DNA of 64,000 bases, from positions 62,001 to 126,000 of the forward strand of contig JAOTOM010004327.1 of NCBI GenBank assembly GCA_034440615.1. Reading direction: 5' to 3'. Of the stretch, positions 22,084-33,658 are shown piece by piece; position 1 is the stretch's first letter, and every line of letters begins with the position of its first letter. The notes beneath the pieces were generated by a model, which worked only from the letters and a program-made list of their open reading frames with translations, was not told where the DNA came from and did not search any database. The position numbers were made by a program, and so were the translations under genes. The stretch comes from Ashinkailepas kermadecensis. Lineage: Eukaryota; Arthropoda; Thecostraca; Neolepadidae.

Positions 22084-22560
22084 GAATGCCACTGATGGCT
22101 AGGATAGGCGGGCTACGTCCCCGAAGATCACTGATGGCTAGGCTAGGCGGGCTAGGTCCCCGAAAATTACTGATGGCTAGGCTAGGCGTGCTAGGTCCCC
22201 GAACACCACGGATAGCTAGGTTAGATGGGCTAGGTCCCCGACGATCACTGATGGGTAGGCCAGGTGGGTTAGTCCCACGAATATACTGGTGGGTAGGCTA
22301 GGTGGGCTAGGCCTCCGAATACCACTGATGGCTAGGCTAGGCGAGCTAGGCCACCGAATACCATTGATGGCTAGGCTAGGTGGGCTAGGTCCCTGAAGAT
22401 CACTGATGGCTAGGCTAGGCGGGCTAGGTTCCCGAAGATTACTGATGGGTAGGCTAGGCGGGCTAGGTCCCCGAAGATTACTGATGGCTAGGCTAGGCGG
22501 GCTAGGTCCCCGAAGATCACTGATGGGCAGGCTAGGAGGGCTAGCTCCCAGGAGATCACC
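22084..22560 (+). repeat. 39-bp minisatellite, about 12 copies
   Basis: The unit contains CTGATGGCTAGGCTAGGCGG and GCTAGGTCCCCGAAGATCA, with 39-bp spacing (22091 to 22130). It directly abuts the unrelated 85-bp array with no unique spacer. Confidence 0.94.
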
Positions 22561-23611
22561 GATGTCAGCACATCACCTACGCTGTGTCGCATCGAACCAA
22601 GTGCCACGGTCATGCTGATCCTGATCCCCCGACACACACGCTTTGCTCTTGCAGAACTCTTCACACTCATATCCACACACCGATCCGAGCAGACGAGCAC
22701 ACGGCTCCACTCGCGCACGCGGGCGGTGCCACTGCGTAGGACGACCGCATTATTTTCGTGTTCGTAGGAACTGACTTGGTCGTATTCCCACTGGCGACAT
22801 TTGGTTTGAAGGAGCCTCCGACTGCCATCACGGATATCGGATCCGCTATCAATCACACCGGGGATCTCGAAGTCTTGTCATCCACTGTTGCAGATCCCGG
22901 TTCAGTCATCCACCGTCTTTCCTCGCCATGGATCTGGACGTCGTTTCGTCCGTCGTTCCGCTCCCCAGGTCCTGCATCCAGCGCTCCAGGTCTGACACCC
23001 TTTCAGCGCTCGCTCCAGGTCTCTGAGTCATTATCGCTGCCGCCCGGATCTCGATGCCCCGCCATCCCTCGCCCGGATTTCAGCTTGATCATCGCCGCCG
23101 ACGCCGGATCTCGACGCCGTCGGCGGCGCCGATGATCGCCGACCGGGGACGCCGCGTCGCGCGCCACAATGGAGCCAATCGGCGCCATTATTCGCCGCCG
23201 TTCGGGGACCACTTTGGCGTGCCTTTGTGGCCGCGTCCGGCGGCGAACCGACCCGACCAAACGGGCCGAACTGGCCGAACGAGCCGAACTGTCCGGGAAG
23301 ACCGACTGGACCTGGCTGACCGAGCGGACAGAGCGGCAGGCTTCCGGGCCGAGCCGGGCCGGGCCGGGCCGGCCGGCAGATATGGATTATGGCACTGATG
23401 AACACCATTGTGCCGTGTGTGGCGCGCGCGCGCGCGCGCGTTTTTGCGCCGACTGGCCGTGTCTGCACGCGGCTGGCGGGAACAATGGTCGAGCCGTGAG
23501 CAGAATGCGTCGCTGCGCCGGCCGGCGGCCGCCCGCTGCACGTCACGATCCGCCCATGAACCCACGGAAGCCGTGCTCAGCGCGTGCATTTCCGAGCACG
23601 TCGGTGGCAGC
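22561..23611. other. unique sequence ending in a CpG-rich island
   Basis: A 125-aa plus frame at 22758-23135 has no recognised domain. From about 23040 the sequence is CpG-rich, with CCAATCGGCGCCATTATTCG at 23174-23193, a (CGCG)n patch near 23426 and no long unique gene. The island part (23040-23600) is a candidate regulatory region only by texture. Confidence 0.28.
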
Positions 23612-25095
23612 TGGCAACCCTATATGGGCAGTGGGTGGCGAACCTGTGTGAGCAGTAGCTGCCGAACTATGTGTGGGCAGTAGCTGACGACCCTGTGTGG
23701 GCAGTAGCTGGCGACCCTGTGTGGGCAGTAGCTGGCGACTGTGTGGGCAGTAGCTGACGACCCTGTGTGGGCAGTAGCTGACGACCCTGTGTGGGCAGTA
23801 GCTGCCGAACTATGTGTGGGCAGTAGCTGACGACCCTGTGTGGGCAGGAGCTGGCGACCCTGTGTGGGCAGTAGCTGGCGACTGTGTGGGCAGTAGCTGA
23901 CGACCCTGTGTGGGCAGTAGCTGACGACCCTGTGCGGGCAGTAGCTGACGACCCTGTGTGGGCAGTAGCTGACGACCCTGTGCGGGCAGTAGCTGGCGAC
24001 CCTGTGTGGGCAGTAGTTGACGACTGTGTGGGCAGTAGCTGACGACCCTGTGTGGGCAGTAGCTGACGACTGTGTGGGCAATAGCTGACGACCCTGTGTG
24101 GGCAGTAGCTGACGACTGTGTGGGAAATAGCTGACGACTGTGTGGGCAGTAGCTGACGACTGTGTGGGCAGTTGCTGACGACCCTTTGTGGGTAGTAGCT
24201 GACGACTGTGTGGGCAATAGCTGACGCCCCTGTGTGGGCAGTAGCTGACGACCCTGTGTGGGCAGCAGTTGACGACTGTGTGGGCAGTAGCTGACGACCC
24301 TGTGTGGGCAGTAGCTGACGACTGTGTGGGCAATAGCTGACGACTGTGTGGGCAGTAGCTGACGACTGTGTGGGCAGTAGCTGACGACCCTGTGTGGGCA
24401 GTAGCTGACGACTGTGTGGGCAATAGCTGACGACCCTGTGTGGGCAGTAGCTGGCGACCCTGTGTGGGCAGCAGCTGACGACTGTGTGGGCAGTAGCTGA
24501 CGACGACCCTGTGTGGGCAGTAGCTGACGACCCTGTGCGGGCAGTAGCTGGCGACCCTGTGTGGGCAGCAGCTGACGACTGTGTGGGCAGTAGCTGACGA
24601 CCCTGTGTGGGCAGTAGCTGACGACTGTGGGCAGTAGCTGACGACCCTGTGCGGGCAGTAGCTGGCGACCCTGTGTGTGCAGTAGCTGACGACTGTGTGG
24701 GCAGTAGCTGACGACCCTGTGTGGGCAGTAGCTGACGACTGTGTGGGCAATACCTGGCGACCCTGTGTGGGCAGCAGCTGACGACTGTGTGGGCAGTAGC
24801 TGACGACCCTGTGTAGGCAGTACTGACGACTGTGTGGGCAGTAGCTGACGACCATGTGTGGGCAGTAGCTGCCGATTGTGTGGGCAGTAGCTGACGACTG
24901 TGTGGGCAGTAGCTGGCGACCCTGTGTGGGCAGCAGCTGACGATTATGTGGGCAATAGCTGACGACCCTGTGTGGGCAGTAGCTGACGATTGTGTGGGCA
25001 GTAGCTGACGACCCTGTGTGGGCAGTAGCTGACGACCCTGTGTGGGCAGTAGCTGACGATTGTGTGGGCAGTAGCTGACGATTGTGTGGGCTGGG
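23612..25095 (+). repeat. 24/22-bp minisatellite, about 60 copies
   Basis: Two unit lengths intermix: GCAGTAGCTGACGACCCTG plus TGTGG (24 bp) and GCAGTAGCTGACGACTGTG plus TGG (22 bp), differing by a CC dinucleotide. Further variants have GCAGCAGCTG, GTAGCTGGCG or CGATTGTGTGG. This is the longest array in the window. A 411-aa minus frame (23620-24855) with HSRQLLPTQ repeats is read-through. Confidence 0.97.
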
Positions 25096-27480
25096 TACGG
25101 CTGTGTAAGAGCTGTCAGACGGTATGGTCAGCTCACGCGCATCTGAATGTTTCCGACTAAGTAAATAAACGTTGTCGGCAGCTGACTGAACGAAAACATT
25201 TTGCCATTGGCGAGCTTACAGCTTCCAAAGTGGCATGATATGACGAAATAAAGAAAATGAGATGAAACATTTATTCAGAACAAGGTGATTGAACAAATAG
25301 ACAGCAACTTGTTTCAGCAAACTTGGTTCAAGTGGTCCAGTATTTAACATCGTAGTGCTACATCATAAATTATGCATTTAATGTTGCATAATGCCACTGC
25401 ACTCTCAGGTACGGAATGCGTCCTACGATTTATTCCGTACATCACGTTGTCCTTTCATTTAAAGGGGTTCTTTTATTCTTGTCATTTAACATTTTCATTT
25501 CAACCTTCTCGCGACCGGGAAGGCACCGTGCGACGATGCCATTTGATATCTACCCTCCCTTAGTTGCTAGTTCAAATTACCAATCACTGCACGTTCAGTC
25601 GTTTAGGAGGTTCTGACAACGAGGTATGTTCCCTCCCCTTCGCCTACCTCTACATCCACCAGCGCCAATTTTTAGTCGCCAGCTCCTGATTGGCCAGAAT
25701 CTGTGACCCAAATTGTGCTCCGGAATATGTTTGCATTTGACTGAGCTGCGAGATCTCGGCCTCGATAATGAACAGCACAGCGCTGTGCACTAGTAATCAC
25801 TAATCTGCGTCACGAATCACATTTTTACTATCCAAGAAACACGGCTACAGTCAGATGTGGGCCCGCGTGTGCTGTCTGAGGGTGATCAGCCCAGGAGGCC
25901 GCCTGCGCGGACAGTCCACGGTGAGCCATGCCAGGTGTGAGGGGAGTGAGTCATGAGCCTGCGCCAGGTGCCTGTGCTCCGACCGAGCCGGCGCCGACTC
26001 CGCCTCTCCACCACGAACGACAGGCGACCCTGTGAAAAGCAGACGACCGTGGGAGAGGCCACAGTCGACGGCTGCCGCGTCGGCGGTTGTGTGTGGCTGC
26101 CACGCTGGCCGACCGCTGACCGGGTCGCGTGGCCACGCTGGCCGACCGCTGGCCAGGCCACGTGATGTGGCACCGGCTACGTGCGGGTGGGTCATCGCCG
26201 GGCTGCGCAGCTGAGAATTGGCGTCGCTGCGGTCGCGGTTTCCGCGCGTTGGAACGACGCACGACCGGTGTGGCCTGGTGTACAGCGGTGTGCGGTGTAG
26301 AATTGTAGTACGATGACCCGGTATAGCTGCACGTGGACTGTTGTGGCCTCAGGCCTCAGGCATGGCCCGGAATGACCTTCGATGTGACCTTTTGATTGGT
26401 CCGTTGTTTTTGTCGACGGATATTTTCATGGCTTCTGATGATACGCCTAAGTGCTACATCTCAAGAATTAGCCCAACGTGACCTTAAGTGACCTGACCTG
26501 AAGTTGGTATGACTATTGCATGACATATTATGATGACTAAGTTAAACGAAAACATTTAGAGCGTACGGTACAAAATGGATATGCAATTCAACAATTGTAC
26601 AAAACCTGCGGACTTGGCCTTCAAAAATGGGTTAAATGGAACAAACACTGCGAGTTTGAAAATTACCAATTCAACAACCCAGGGGCATAATCACTTCTCG
26701 TGCAAATATCAGCTTCCTACTGAAAACCGATCGAAAGTTACCTGAGGACATTTGCAGGTTTCAGTGGTGAAAATCTCAAAATTTCTTACTTCATTTAGTG
26801 CATTTTTTTTGTTTGATAGGGGGGGGGGTGAGTCCATTGGCTTCCTTTCGCTGCGCCCCTACCTACCGGATAGAATGTGATATTCAGTGTCAGTGGTGCA
26901 ACCAGCTCGTGCAAAATGAATGAGCATGACGGTAAAGCTTATGCAGTCGAATAATCGCCACAACAGGACAGCTTATGTGACAGTGATATAATACGGCTGT
27001 ATCTTCTATCGGTGGCCAGCGGAACGTCCTACCGTCCAGCCTAACGTCCTATTGTCCAGCCTAACAAATAGGCTGCACGGATTACTGAATAGGATACACA
27101 GATTACAGAGGTGCCACACAGACGCCTCACAGATACGACCCGTTTGCCACTTTTCATCGACACACTGGCGTAATATCGGCTGCACTCGACTGCAAAAGGC
27201 GTCGATAGTATTGCGTCGTGACAACGCAGCGGACAAGGGCGTGATTCCGACGCGACGTCTGCCGACAATTTATAATCGTTGACCGACGTGGCGTCGAACA
27301 GTGCTGCGACAGCTGACAGCTGACGTCTCCTGCACAGCTGAACAGCTGACGTCTCCTGCACAGGCAAACCACACAGCTCCTGCGTCAAGGCAAGCACGGA
27401 CGCTGCTAGTCCCGTGCCGAAGTTGGTCCTCAGTCCGGCCGCTTCCTCGTCTCCAGAGCAGGCGGCAAAAGTCCCAGAAC
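25096..27480. other. unique sequence without recognised gene
   Basis: AT-balanced to AT-rich. There is a short tandem duplication around CACGCTGGCCGACCGCTG at 26100-26155, a run of nine or ten G near 26820, and two copies of GAACAGCTGACGTCTCCTGC-type sequence at 27310-27365. A 114-aa minus frame (25851-26195) has no recognised domain. Confidence 0.3.
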
Positions 27481-27743
27481 CAGGGTTGGTTTTGTGCTTT
27501 GCATTCCTGGATGTGGAGAGGAACATTTTGTGATAATCGAAGATAGAGACTGGTGTCGCATTTTCGTCAAAACTGTGACACCAGAATCTCAGTTTGCACT
27601 TCCCAGTAATATTGAGCATCATCGTTTTTCATCGTCAAACAGCCCCACTCAACCTCCAAATGTGGAAACTGAGAGGATAATTTACTCTAGAGGATAATGT
27701 TCTGGATGTCAAAATCCAGAAACAACATATTTTTACAACCCAG
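27481..27743. mobile_element. hAT-like MITE, copy B (263 bp)
   Basis: Begins CAGGGTTGGTTTTGTG and ends TTTTTACAACCCAG, with the same terminal-repeat family as the element at 5064-5328. Internal blocks shared with copy A include CCTGGATG.GGAGAGGAA, ATCTCAGTTTGCA, GTCAAACAGC and GAGAGGATAATTT. An internal stem CGTGTCGC...GTGACAC-type region is specific to this copy. No coding capacity. Confidence 0.65.
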
Positions 27744-27950
27744 CGACCAGGACGCTGCTGACATTCGGCACTGCTGCTGACATTCGGAACCGCTGCTGAC
27801 ACTCGGCACTGCTGCTGACATTCGGAACCGCTGCCGACACTCGGCACTGCTGCTGACATTCGGAACCGCTGCTGACATTCGGCACTGCTGCTGACATTCG
27901 GAACCGCTGCTGACACTCGGCACTGCTGCTGACAATCGGCACTGGAACAG
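27744..27950 (+). repeat. 19-bp minisatellite, about 11 copies
   Basis: Units alternate between CACTGCTGCTGACATTCGG and AACCGCTGCTGACACTCGG. The 38-bp alternation is a simple higher-order pattern. It starts immediately after the MITE end. Confidence 0.93.
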
Positions 27951-28081
27951 ACCGCATGGCGCGCCCCTTCATGTCAGCCTGGCAAGGGCATCCTCCTGGT
28001 GCTGACGGCCATCGCCGCTGTCGATCGTGGCTCCGGTCGCCCTCCTCGGAACATTTCACCATCCTTTATCTCCTCCGGACG

Positions 28082-28206
28082 CAACCCCCACTCGGAACGC
28101 TACAACCGCCACTCGGAACGCTACAACCGCCACTCGGAACGCTACAACCGCCACTCGGAACGCTACAACCGCCACTCGGAACGCTACAACCGCCACTCGG
28201 AACGCT
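28082..28206 (+). repeat. 21-bp minisatellite, 6 copies
   Basis: The unit is CACTCGGAACGCTACAACCG plus C. Being a multiple of three, it yields a 7-aa HSERYNR repeat on plus. Copies are identical except at the edges, implying recent expansion. Confidence 0.96.
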
Positions 28207-29149
28207 GCAATACAGCCGGGCGAGCCGCGGCGCCGCGGCCGGCGTCTCGGCGGCTGGCATTGGCCATCTCTGGGGAGCGGGAGCCCTCAAGTCCGTGGGG
28301 CTGCTCTCGAGCGGGAGATCGTGCCGGGTGTGGCATATGTGTGGTGCCCGGCAGTGGTCATCGAGAAGCCGGAACAAGCTGAATCCACTTTCCAATGCAC
28401 TTCCGTGCCACTCCATGCACTCTGTTCGTCGTGAGGTCAAATCCCGGGAATTTCTGTTCTGCAGGGAGACTCGATCCGCGAACCCCTCCCGTAATTGGAC
28501 GCAGGCTTGGCGGACTGAATACAATGTAAAAGTAATAAATCAGACTAAATAAAGTATTCTCTCATAGCTGTATCCAAACACTTGTATCGTCCAATTACCG
28601 AAGCAGGTCGTTTTGGTCTGTCGATAGTCGGGCTGTTTGATAGTTTGATAGTTTGATAGTCGCCGGCGCCGGTATGACCCTCGCCGATGCACGGAACGTG
28701 TGGCGTGCTTGCCGTCAGTCGCCGCTTTCACTTCGATGTCTCCGTGTTATTGTGGATCTGATTGTACTGGCTTATGGTGACACTTCAAACACTTCATGCT
28801 TCACACTTCACACTTCACATTTCAAGCCTCTAACAACTGACTTATATGCACATCTAGCCATACTTGGATTGAAACATTCCTTCTCCGTTTCCATGTTAAT
28901 CAGTGTTATTTAGGCATCAATTCTTCGCGACGTCTCTGCCGCTTGTAACTTTGTGAATGTGTTTTTCTGTACTGGCTCGTTTTCTTTGCGTGAACGTTCT
29001 TAAGAAAGAAAATGCAAATTTGACCCATGTAAATCTGTAAATGTACAAAATGTAACGATACAAATAAATGTCAGTAATATGTGGTGATGTACTCCGATAA
29101 ATATAAAAATAAGTAATCGTTTATCTTCTAGACATGTGGCGCCGGGCGT
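28207..29149. other. unique sequence, no gene recognised
   Basis: Short frames only. Three adjacent TTTGATAG words lie at 28638-28660, and a short CACTTCACA repeat at 28797-28820. Confidence 0.3.
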
Positions 29150-29974
29150 GGCAGCCGTATTGAACGACAGTGGATGGGACAGCGAGTCAGGCCGTATTGA
29201 ACGACAGTGGGTGGGATAGCGAGTCGGGCCGTATTGAACGACAGTGGATGGGACAGCGAGTCGGTCCGTATTGAACGACAGTGGATGGGGACAGCGAGTC
29301 GGGCCGTATTGAACGACAGTGGATGGGACAGCGAGTCGGGCCGTATTGAACGACAGTGGGTGGGACAGCGAGTCGGGCCCGTATTGAACGACAGTGGGTG
29401 GGACAGCGAGTCGGGCCGTATTGAACGACAGTGGGTGGGACAGCGAGTCGGTCCGTATTGAACGACAGTGGATGGGACAGCGAGTCGGGCCGTATTGAAC
29501 GACAGTGGGTGGGACAGCGAGTCGGGCCGTATTGAACGACAATGGGTGGGACAGCGAGTCGGGCCGTATTGAACGACAGTGGGTGGGACAGCGAGTCGGG
29601 CCGTATTGAACGACAGTGGGTGGGACAGCGAGTCGGGCCGTATTGAACGACAGTGGGTGGGGACAGCGAGTCGGGCCGTATTGAACGACAGTGGGTGGGG
29701 ACAGCGAGTCGGGCCGTATTGAACGACAGTGGATGGGGACAGCGAGTCGGGCCGTATTGAACGACAGTGGGTGGGGACAGCGAGTCGGGCCGTATTGAAC
29801 GACAGTGGGTGGGGACGCGAGTCGGGCCGTATTGAACGACAGTGGGTGGGGACAGCGAGTCGGGCCGTATTGAACGACAGTGGGTGGGGACAGCGAGTCC
29901 GGCCGTATTGAACGACAGTGGGTGGGGACATCGAGTCGGGCCGTATTGAACGACAGTGGATGGGGACAGCGAGT
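29150..29974 (+). repeat. 37/38-bp minisatellite, left block (about 22 copies)
   Basis: The unit contains GTATTGAACGACAGTGGGTG, GGGACAGCGAG and TCGGGCC. Copies with GGG (37 bp) dominate on the left and with GGGG (38 bp) on the right, showing regional homogenisation. Long minus frames of up to 351 aa are read-through. Confidence 0.96.
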
Positions 29975-30171
29975 CTCCATCATTCGCGTGTTCCTCGTTG
30001 GAAACATATTGGCTGCTGGAGTCGTGGTGATCGCTGCTAAACCACGGTGAGACACGGTGAGAGGCCGTCACTACAGCTGGCAATGGCCGACATTTCGGAC
30101 AAAAGTCAGGGCCCGGCCGGTCAACCTTGGTTAGCTCCCGGCCGAAGTGCACTCGAGCCCGGTCAAACGAG
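29975..30171 (-). repeat. 197-bp inverted duplicate module, copy 1
   Basis: This module interrupts the 37/38-bp array. It matches 31903-32099 in reverse orientation over all 197 bp with two substitutions. In the minus frame it encodes a peptide with CPKC and an acidic SNEEHANDG segment. The array continues nearly in phase on both sides, so the module was inserted into an existing array or the array grew around it. The mechanism is not established. Confidence 0.9.
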
Positions 30172-30325
30172 TGTTGAACGGCCCGACAGTGGGTGGGGAC
30201 AGCGAGTCGGGCCGTATTGAACGACAGTGGGTGGGGACAGCGAGTCGGGCCGTATTGAACGACAGTGGGTGGGGACAGCGAGTCGGGCCGTATTGAACGA
30301 CAGTGGGTGGGGACAGCGAGTCGGG
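30172..30325 (+). repeat. 37/38-bp minisatellite, right block (4 copies)
   Basis: Same unit as 29150-29974, resuming after the 197-bp module with one aberrant copy (TTGAACGGCCCGACAG). Confidence 0.95.
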
Positions 30326-31902
30326 CTGCAGTAGGCGGACGTGTCGGTAGGAGGACGTGACGGGTCGGAGGACGTGACGGCTCGGAGGACGTGACGCATC
30401 GAAGGGCGCGCGTGGGCGATCGTCATATGACCGATGAGACACGAGGCCACCCCTTCCCAAACAGCGGCGATACGATCTGGCCGGCAGGCTGATTGTATCT
30501 GCATGACAGACAGTGTGCGAGCCGGCGCGCGCGGCCACCCACATTCCCCGATATCCAGCTGCCACCGCGGGAGCCGGCCGCCGGCACTGGGCTGGCATCT
30601 CCAGCGGCTCACCAGGACTCCAGACAGTGCTCTGGACGTAATCACTGGCTTCGATCAAAGCTCGCCGAGTTTCTACCAGACCGTCCCCCCCTCCGCCCCC
30701 CCCCTCCCCCGCCGCAGCTGGCGGTCACAGATGCTCATGGTGGCTTGATCATTACTCATTTTACCACACATCAAAAAGTAGAATATGGCTCGTGCCAGGT
30801 GAAAATGTCCAGTTGACGGTGAAAACTGAAAAGGCCAGTATTGTAGTATATGGTTGAAGATCATGTGACACTGCCAATGCTTTTTCTGCTTTCATTTATA
30901 GTTATGTAAGCAGTTGTGCCCGGGCAGTGGTCCAGGTGTTGTGACCCACCCTGGCCACGATCCACCCGGGATTTATCTACATCATTTTTCGTCAAAATGT
31001 GTTCACTCACAATGCATGTAAAACGTTTTTTTTTCTCTTGATATTTGTTTTGCATTGATAAGTTTGAATAGCTAGCAGCAATATTATGAGATGGAAACTA
31101 TCCTACATCACAGGGCTTAATAGTTACAGTCATAATTCAAAGAAAACAGTGAAATTCATCAACATTCATTTCATTCATTCATCTTTGAATAACCTGTAAC
31201 ATGTTGCACACCACTTTCAGCATTTGAATTGTGTCACTAGTGTATTCACAACTGAAACCTACAGCATATGTTAATCTTGAAACTAAGTAATAGCTCCCAT
31301 CAAAACGAATATACTCTGCATGAACATATTGTCATATCAAGAACCGTTCGTGCTCCACTTGCGGCTGCAACTTCACTCCTGAATTTTAAGAAAATTTCAT
31401 GCTGGATGTGAGCTATCTCGGCAAAAACTAATATAATTAATCGTCAATGTATTCATTCACAGTATTTTCAACCTTTGAACCGCACATACTTCGATAATGA
31501 TTCCTTAATAATGTTGTAACAACGCGTGTTTCGGCAGCGTGGCTTTGCTTGCAAACCAGTCAAAGGCCCTCAAATTTCGCGCGCCGTGCAATTACTCCTC
31601 CTGCGCGCCGTAACTTTAAATAAATGACGTCGTTAAAAAGATATTGAGGGTGGGAACTGTATTATGCTGGCTGTGCTTACAGGATGGGAGGTTGTAGAAA
31701 ACAGGTCTGAAAAGTGTAACTGTGAAAATGTATCACCAATATATGCTTTGATTATTTGAAACGATTTATATTGTGGTCTGCCACCATTCACAGGGCACCT
31801 ACAAATCCTTCCGCGATTTGTCATTTGTGCGCCACCAATGAACAAACTAATTGTGACCGCATTCCGAGCCTCCATCTTTACCTAACATGTAGTACAAAAC
31901 TG
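30326..31902. other. unique sequence, no gene recognised
   Basis: The first 350 bp are CpG-rich, with a short tandem GGAGGACGTGACGG-type repeat at 30350-30395 and C-runs near 30685. From 30750 to 31900 it is AT-rich with no long frame. Confidence 0.3.
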
Positions 31903-32099
31903 CTCGTTTGACCGGGCTCGAGTGCACTTCGGCCGGGAGCTAACCAAGGTTGACCGGCCGGGCCCTGACTTGTGTCCGAAATGTCGGCCATTGCCAGCTG
32001 TAGTGACGGCCTCTCACCATGTCTCACCGTGGTTTAGCAGCGATCACCACGACTCCAGCAGCCAATATGTTTCCAACGAGGAACACGCGAATGATGGAG
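31903..32099 (+). repeat. 197-bp inverted duplicate module, copy 2
   Basis: Partner of 29975-30171 on the opposite strand, with the same length and 195 of 197 bases identical. It lies within a 69-aa plus frame (31922-32131) rich in acidic residues at its end. The flanks GCCTCCATC (31868-31876) and GATGGAGGC (32093-32101) form a 9-bp inverted pair around this copy; copy 1 lacks the left part, so copy 2 may be the fuller version. Confidence 0.9.
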
Positions 32100-32160
32100 G
32101 CTACGAATCTGACGAGCGTCAACGGGAATAGAAAGAAAACATGCTGACCTTAAGAGAGTG

Positions 32161-32352
32161 ATGGCGTCGTCCTTTGCCCGTCTCGTGGACGCGCTACCGG
32201 TCGCTACCAACCCTTACGACGAAGCCATCACAGTTCACCGTACTTCGGGCATCCCCAGCAATGGTCCTCCAAACTCTTCGATGGCCACCCGCTCCGCGGC
32301 CCAATTGAAAAAGTTATCGTCCCGTCTGGCCGCTGCCAATGGCATCCTGCTG
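32161..32352 (+). CDS. hypothetical short ORF running into a minisatellite
   Basis: ATGGCGTCGTCC begins a frame of about 64 codons (MASSFARLVDALPV...) with a balanced composition before it runs into the 41/60-bp array. No domain is recognised and no stop separates it from repeat-encoded residues. It could be the start of a real exon next to the 197-bp module or a chance frame. Confidence 0.15.
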
Positions 32353-32915
32353 GGAACATGGCGCGCTCGCGGCGACCTGGCGCCACGGCACGTCGGTGTC
32401 TGTCGCACGTTGGAGACCTGGCGCCGCAACACGTCGGTCCCTGTCGCACGCTGGAGACCTGGCGCGCTTGCGGTGACCTGGCGCCGCGACACGTCGGTCC
32501 CTGTCGCACTCTAGAGACATGTCACGCTCACGATGACCTGGCGCCACGACACGTCGGTCCCTGTCGCACGCTGGAGACCTGGCGCCGTGACACGTCGGTC
32601 CCTGTCGCACGCTGGAGACCTGGCGCGCTTGCGGTGACCTGGCGCCGCGACACGTCGGTCCCTGTCGCACTCTAGAGACCTGGCGCCGCAACACGTCGGT
32701 CCCTGTCGCACGCTAGAGACCTGGCGCCGCAACACGTCGGTCCCTGTCGCACGCTGGAGACCTGGCGCGCTCGCGGTGACTTGGCGCCGCGACACGTCGG
32801 TCCCTGTCGCACGCTGGAGACCTGGCGCCGCAACACGTCGGTCCCTGTCGCACGCTGGAGACCTGGCGCGCTTGCGGTGACCTGACGCCGCGACACGTCG
32901 GTGCCTGTCGGCGGC
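32353..32915 (+). repeat. minisatellite with 41-bp and 60-bp units
   Basis: The basic unit contains CCTGGCGCCGCAACACGTCG and GTCCCTGTCGCACGCTGGAG. About half the units carry an extra 19-bp block CCTGGCGCGCTTGCGGTGA, giving 60 bp. The extra block begins with the same CCTGGCGC as the unit, suggesting it arose by partial duplication. Frames on both strands are read-through. Confidence 0.93.
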
Positions 32916-33658
32916 TGTGCGTGTTGACACAGCTCGTCGGAGTGCAGAGCATGCGTGCAGTGCCATCGCGATCTGGCGACGGCGTGTATCTTGCAGGCCC
33001 GGCGCGCACATCGCGTCAAAGTGGACTACCAAATGATAGCTGGTGAATGGTTTGGCGATATCTGTTGTTGATTAAGAACAAAATGGATGAAAGTGTTCTA
33101 TAATGTACGTTATTTATGGTCTCCGGATCGGTGTGCACTTCTATGGGTGATTCATTGCTCGTGCGTTATCAAAGTTTAAAGGGTGAAGTGATGCACTGTA
33201 GAAATTATATCCTGGGCTAATGCCACAACGGCGATGGGCTACTAATGAGTGACTGCCGTGTTCACTAATTACTTGCCAGTTATCCACATGTAGCGACAGG
33301 GTGTAGCTAGGGGACGAAGAAGCATTTCCCGCTACTCCTTGATGAAAAGGTCTTTTGCGGATAATCTATAGCTCTTACCGAACATTTCAGCAAGCTAAAG
33401 GTTTACCGTGATGATGAGGAATGTATGTGCATGACGAAATGTAACACAGCACTAATTAAAACCCGACCAGTATCATAGTTCAGCCACCATAAACATGGTG
33501 CATCAGGCTACAATGCAATGCCGGATTCTTTTGCATATTCACATGGTTGCACTTCCGCTATATGCTTACTGCTCTTCAGTCTGATATTTGGATTTTCGGA
33601 CAACGTCTCATTCAATTTCCAAGAAACCCGGCATCGCGCCAAGAACCACAATGCTCTT
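32916..33658. other. unique AT-rich sequence
   Basis: No long frames, repeats or recognised motifs. Confidence 0.3.

Noticed and set aside
22084..22560. GGCTAGGCTAGG-type array as telomere-like DNA
   Set aside because: The true period is 39 bp with a long non-telomeric unit; similarity to TTAGG is superficial.
23620..24855. 411-aa minus-strand ORF
   Set aside because: It lies wholly within the 24/22-bp minisatellite and its peptide is a simple repeat; no start context, domain or unique sequence supports a gene.
29000..30152. Minus-strand ORFs of 321-351 aa
   Set aside because: Read-through of the 37/38-bp array plus the 197-bp module; no unique domain.
29970..30175. CGAGT at both sides of the inserted 197-bp module as a 5-bp target-site duplication
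   Set aside because: CGAG is part of the module in both copies and CGAGT is also part of the host array unit, so it cannot be assigned to insertion.
32107..32140. CTGACGA with a downstream GAAA as a second hammerhead
   Set aside because: No stem II or stem III pairing is possible at that spacing.
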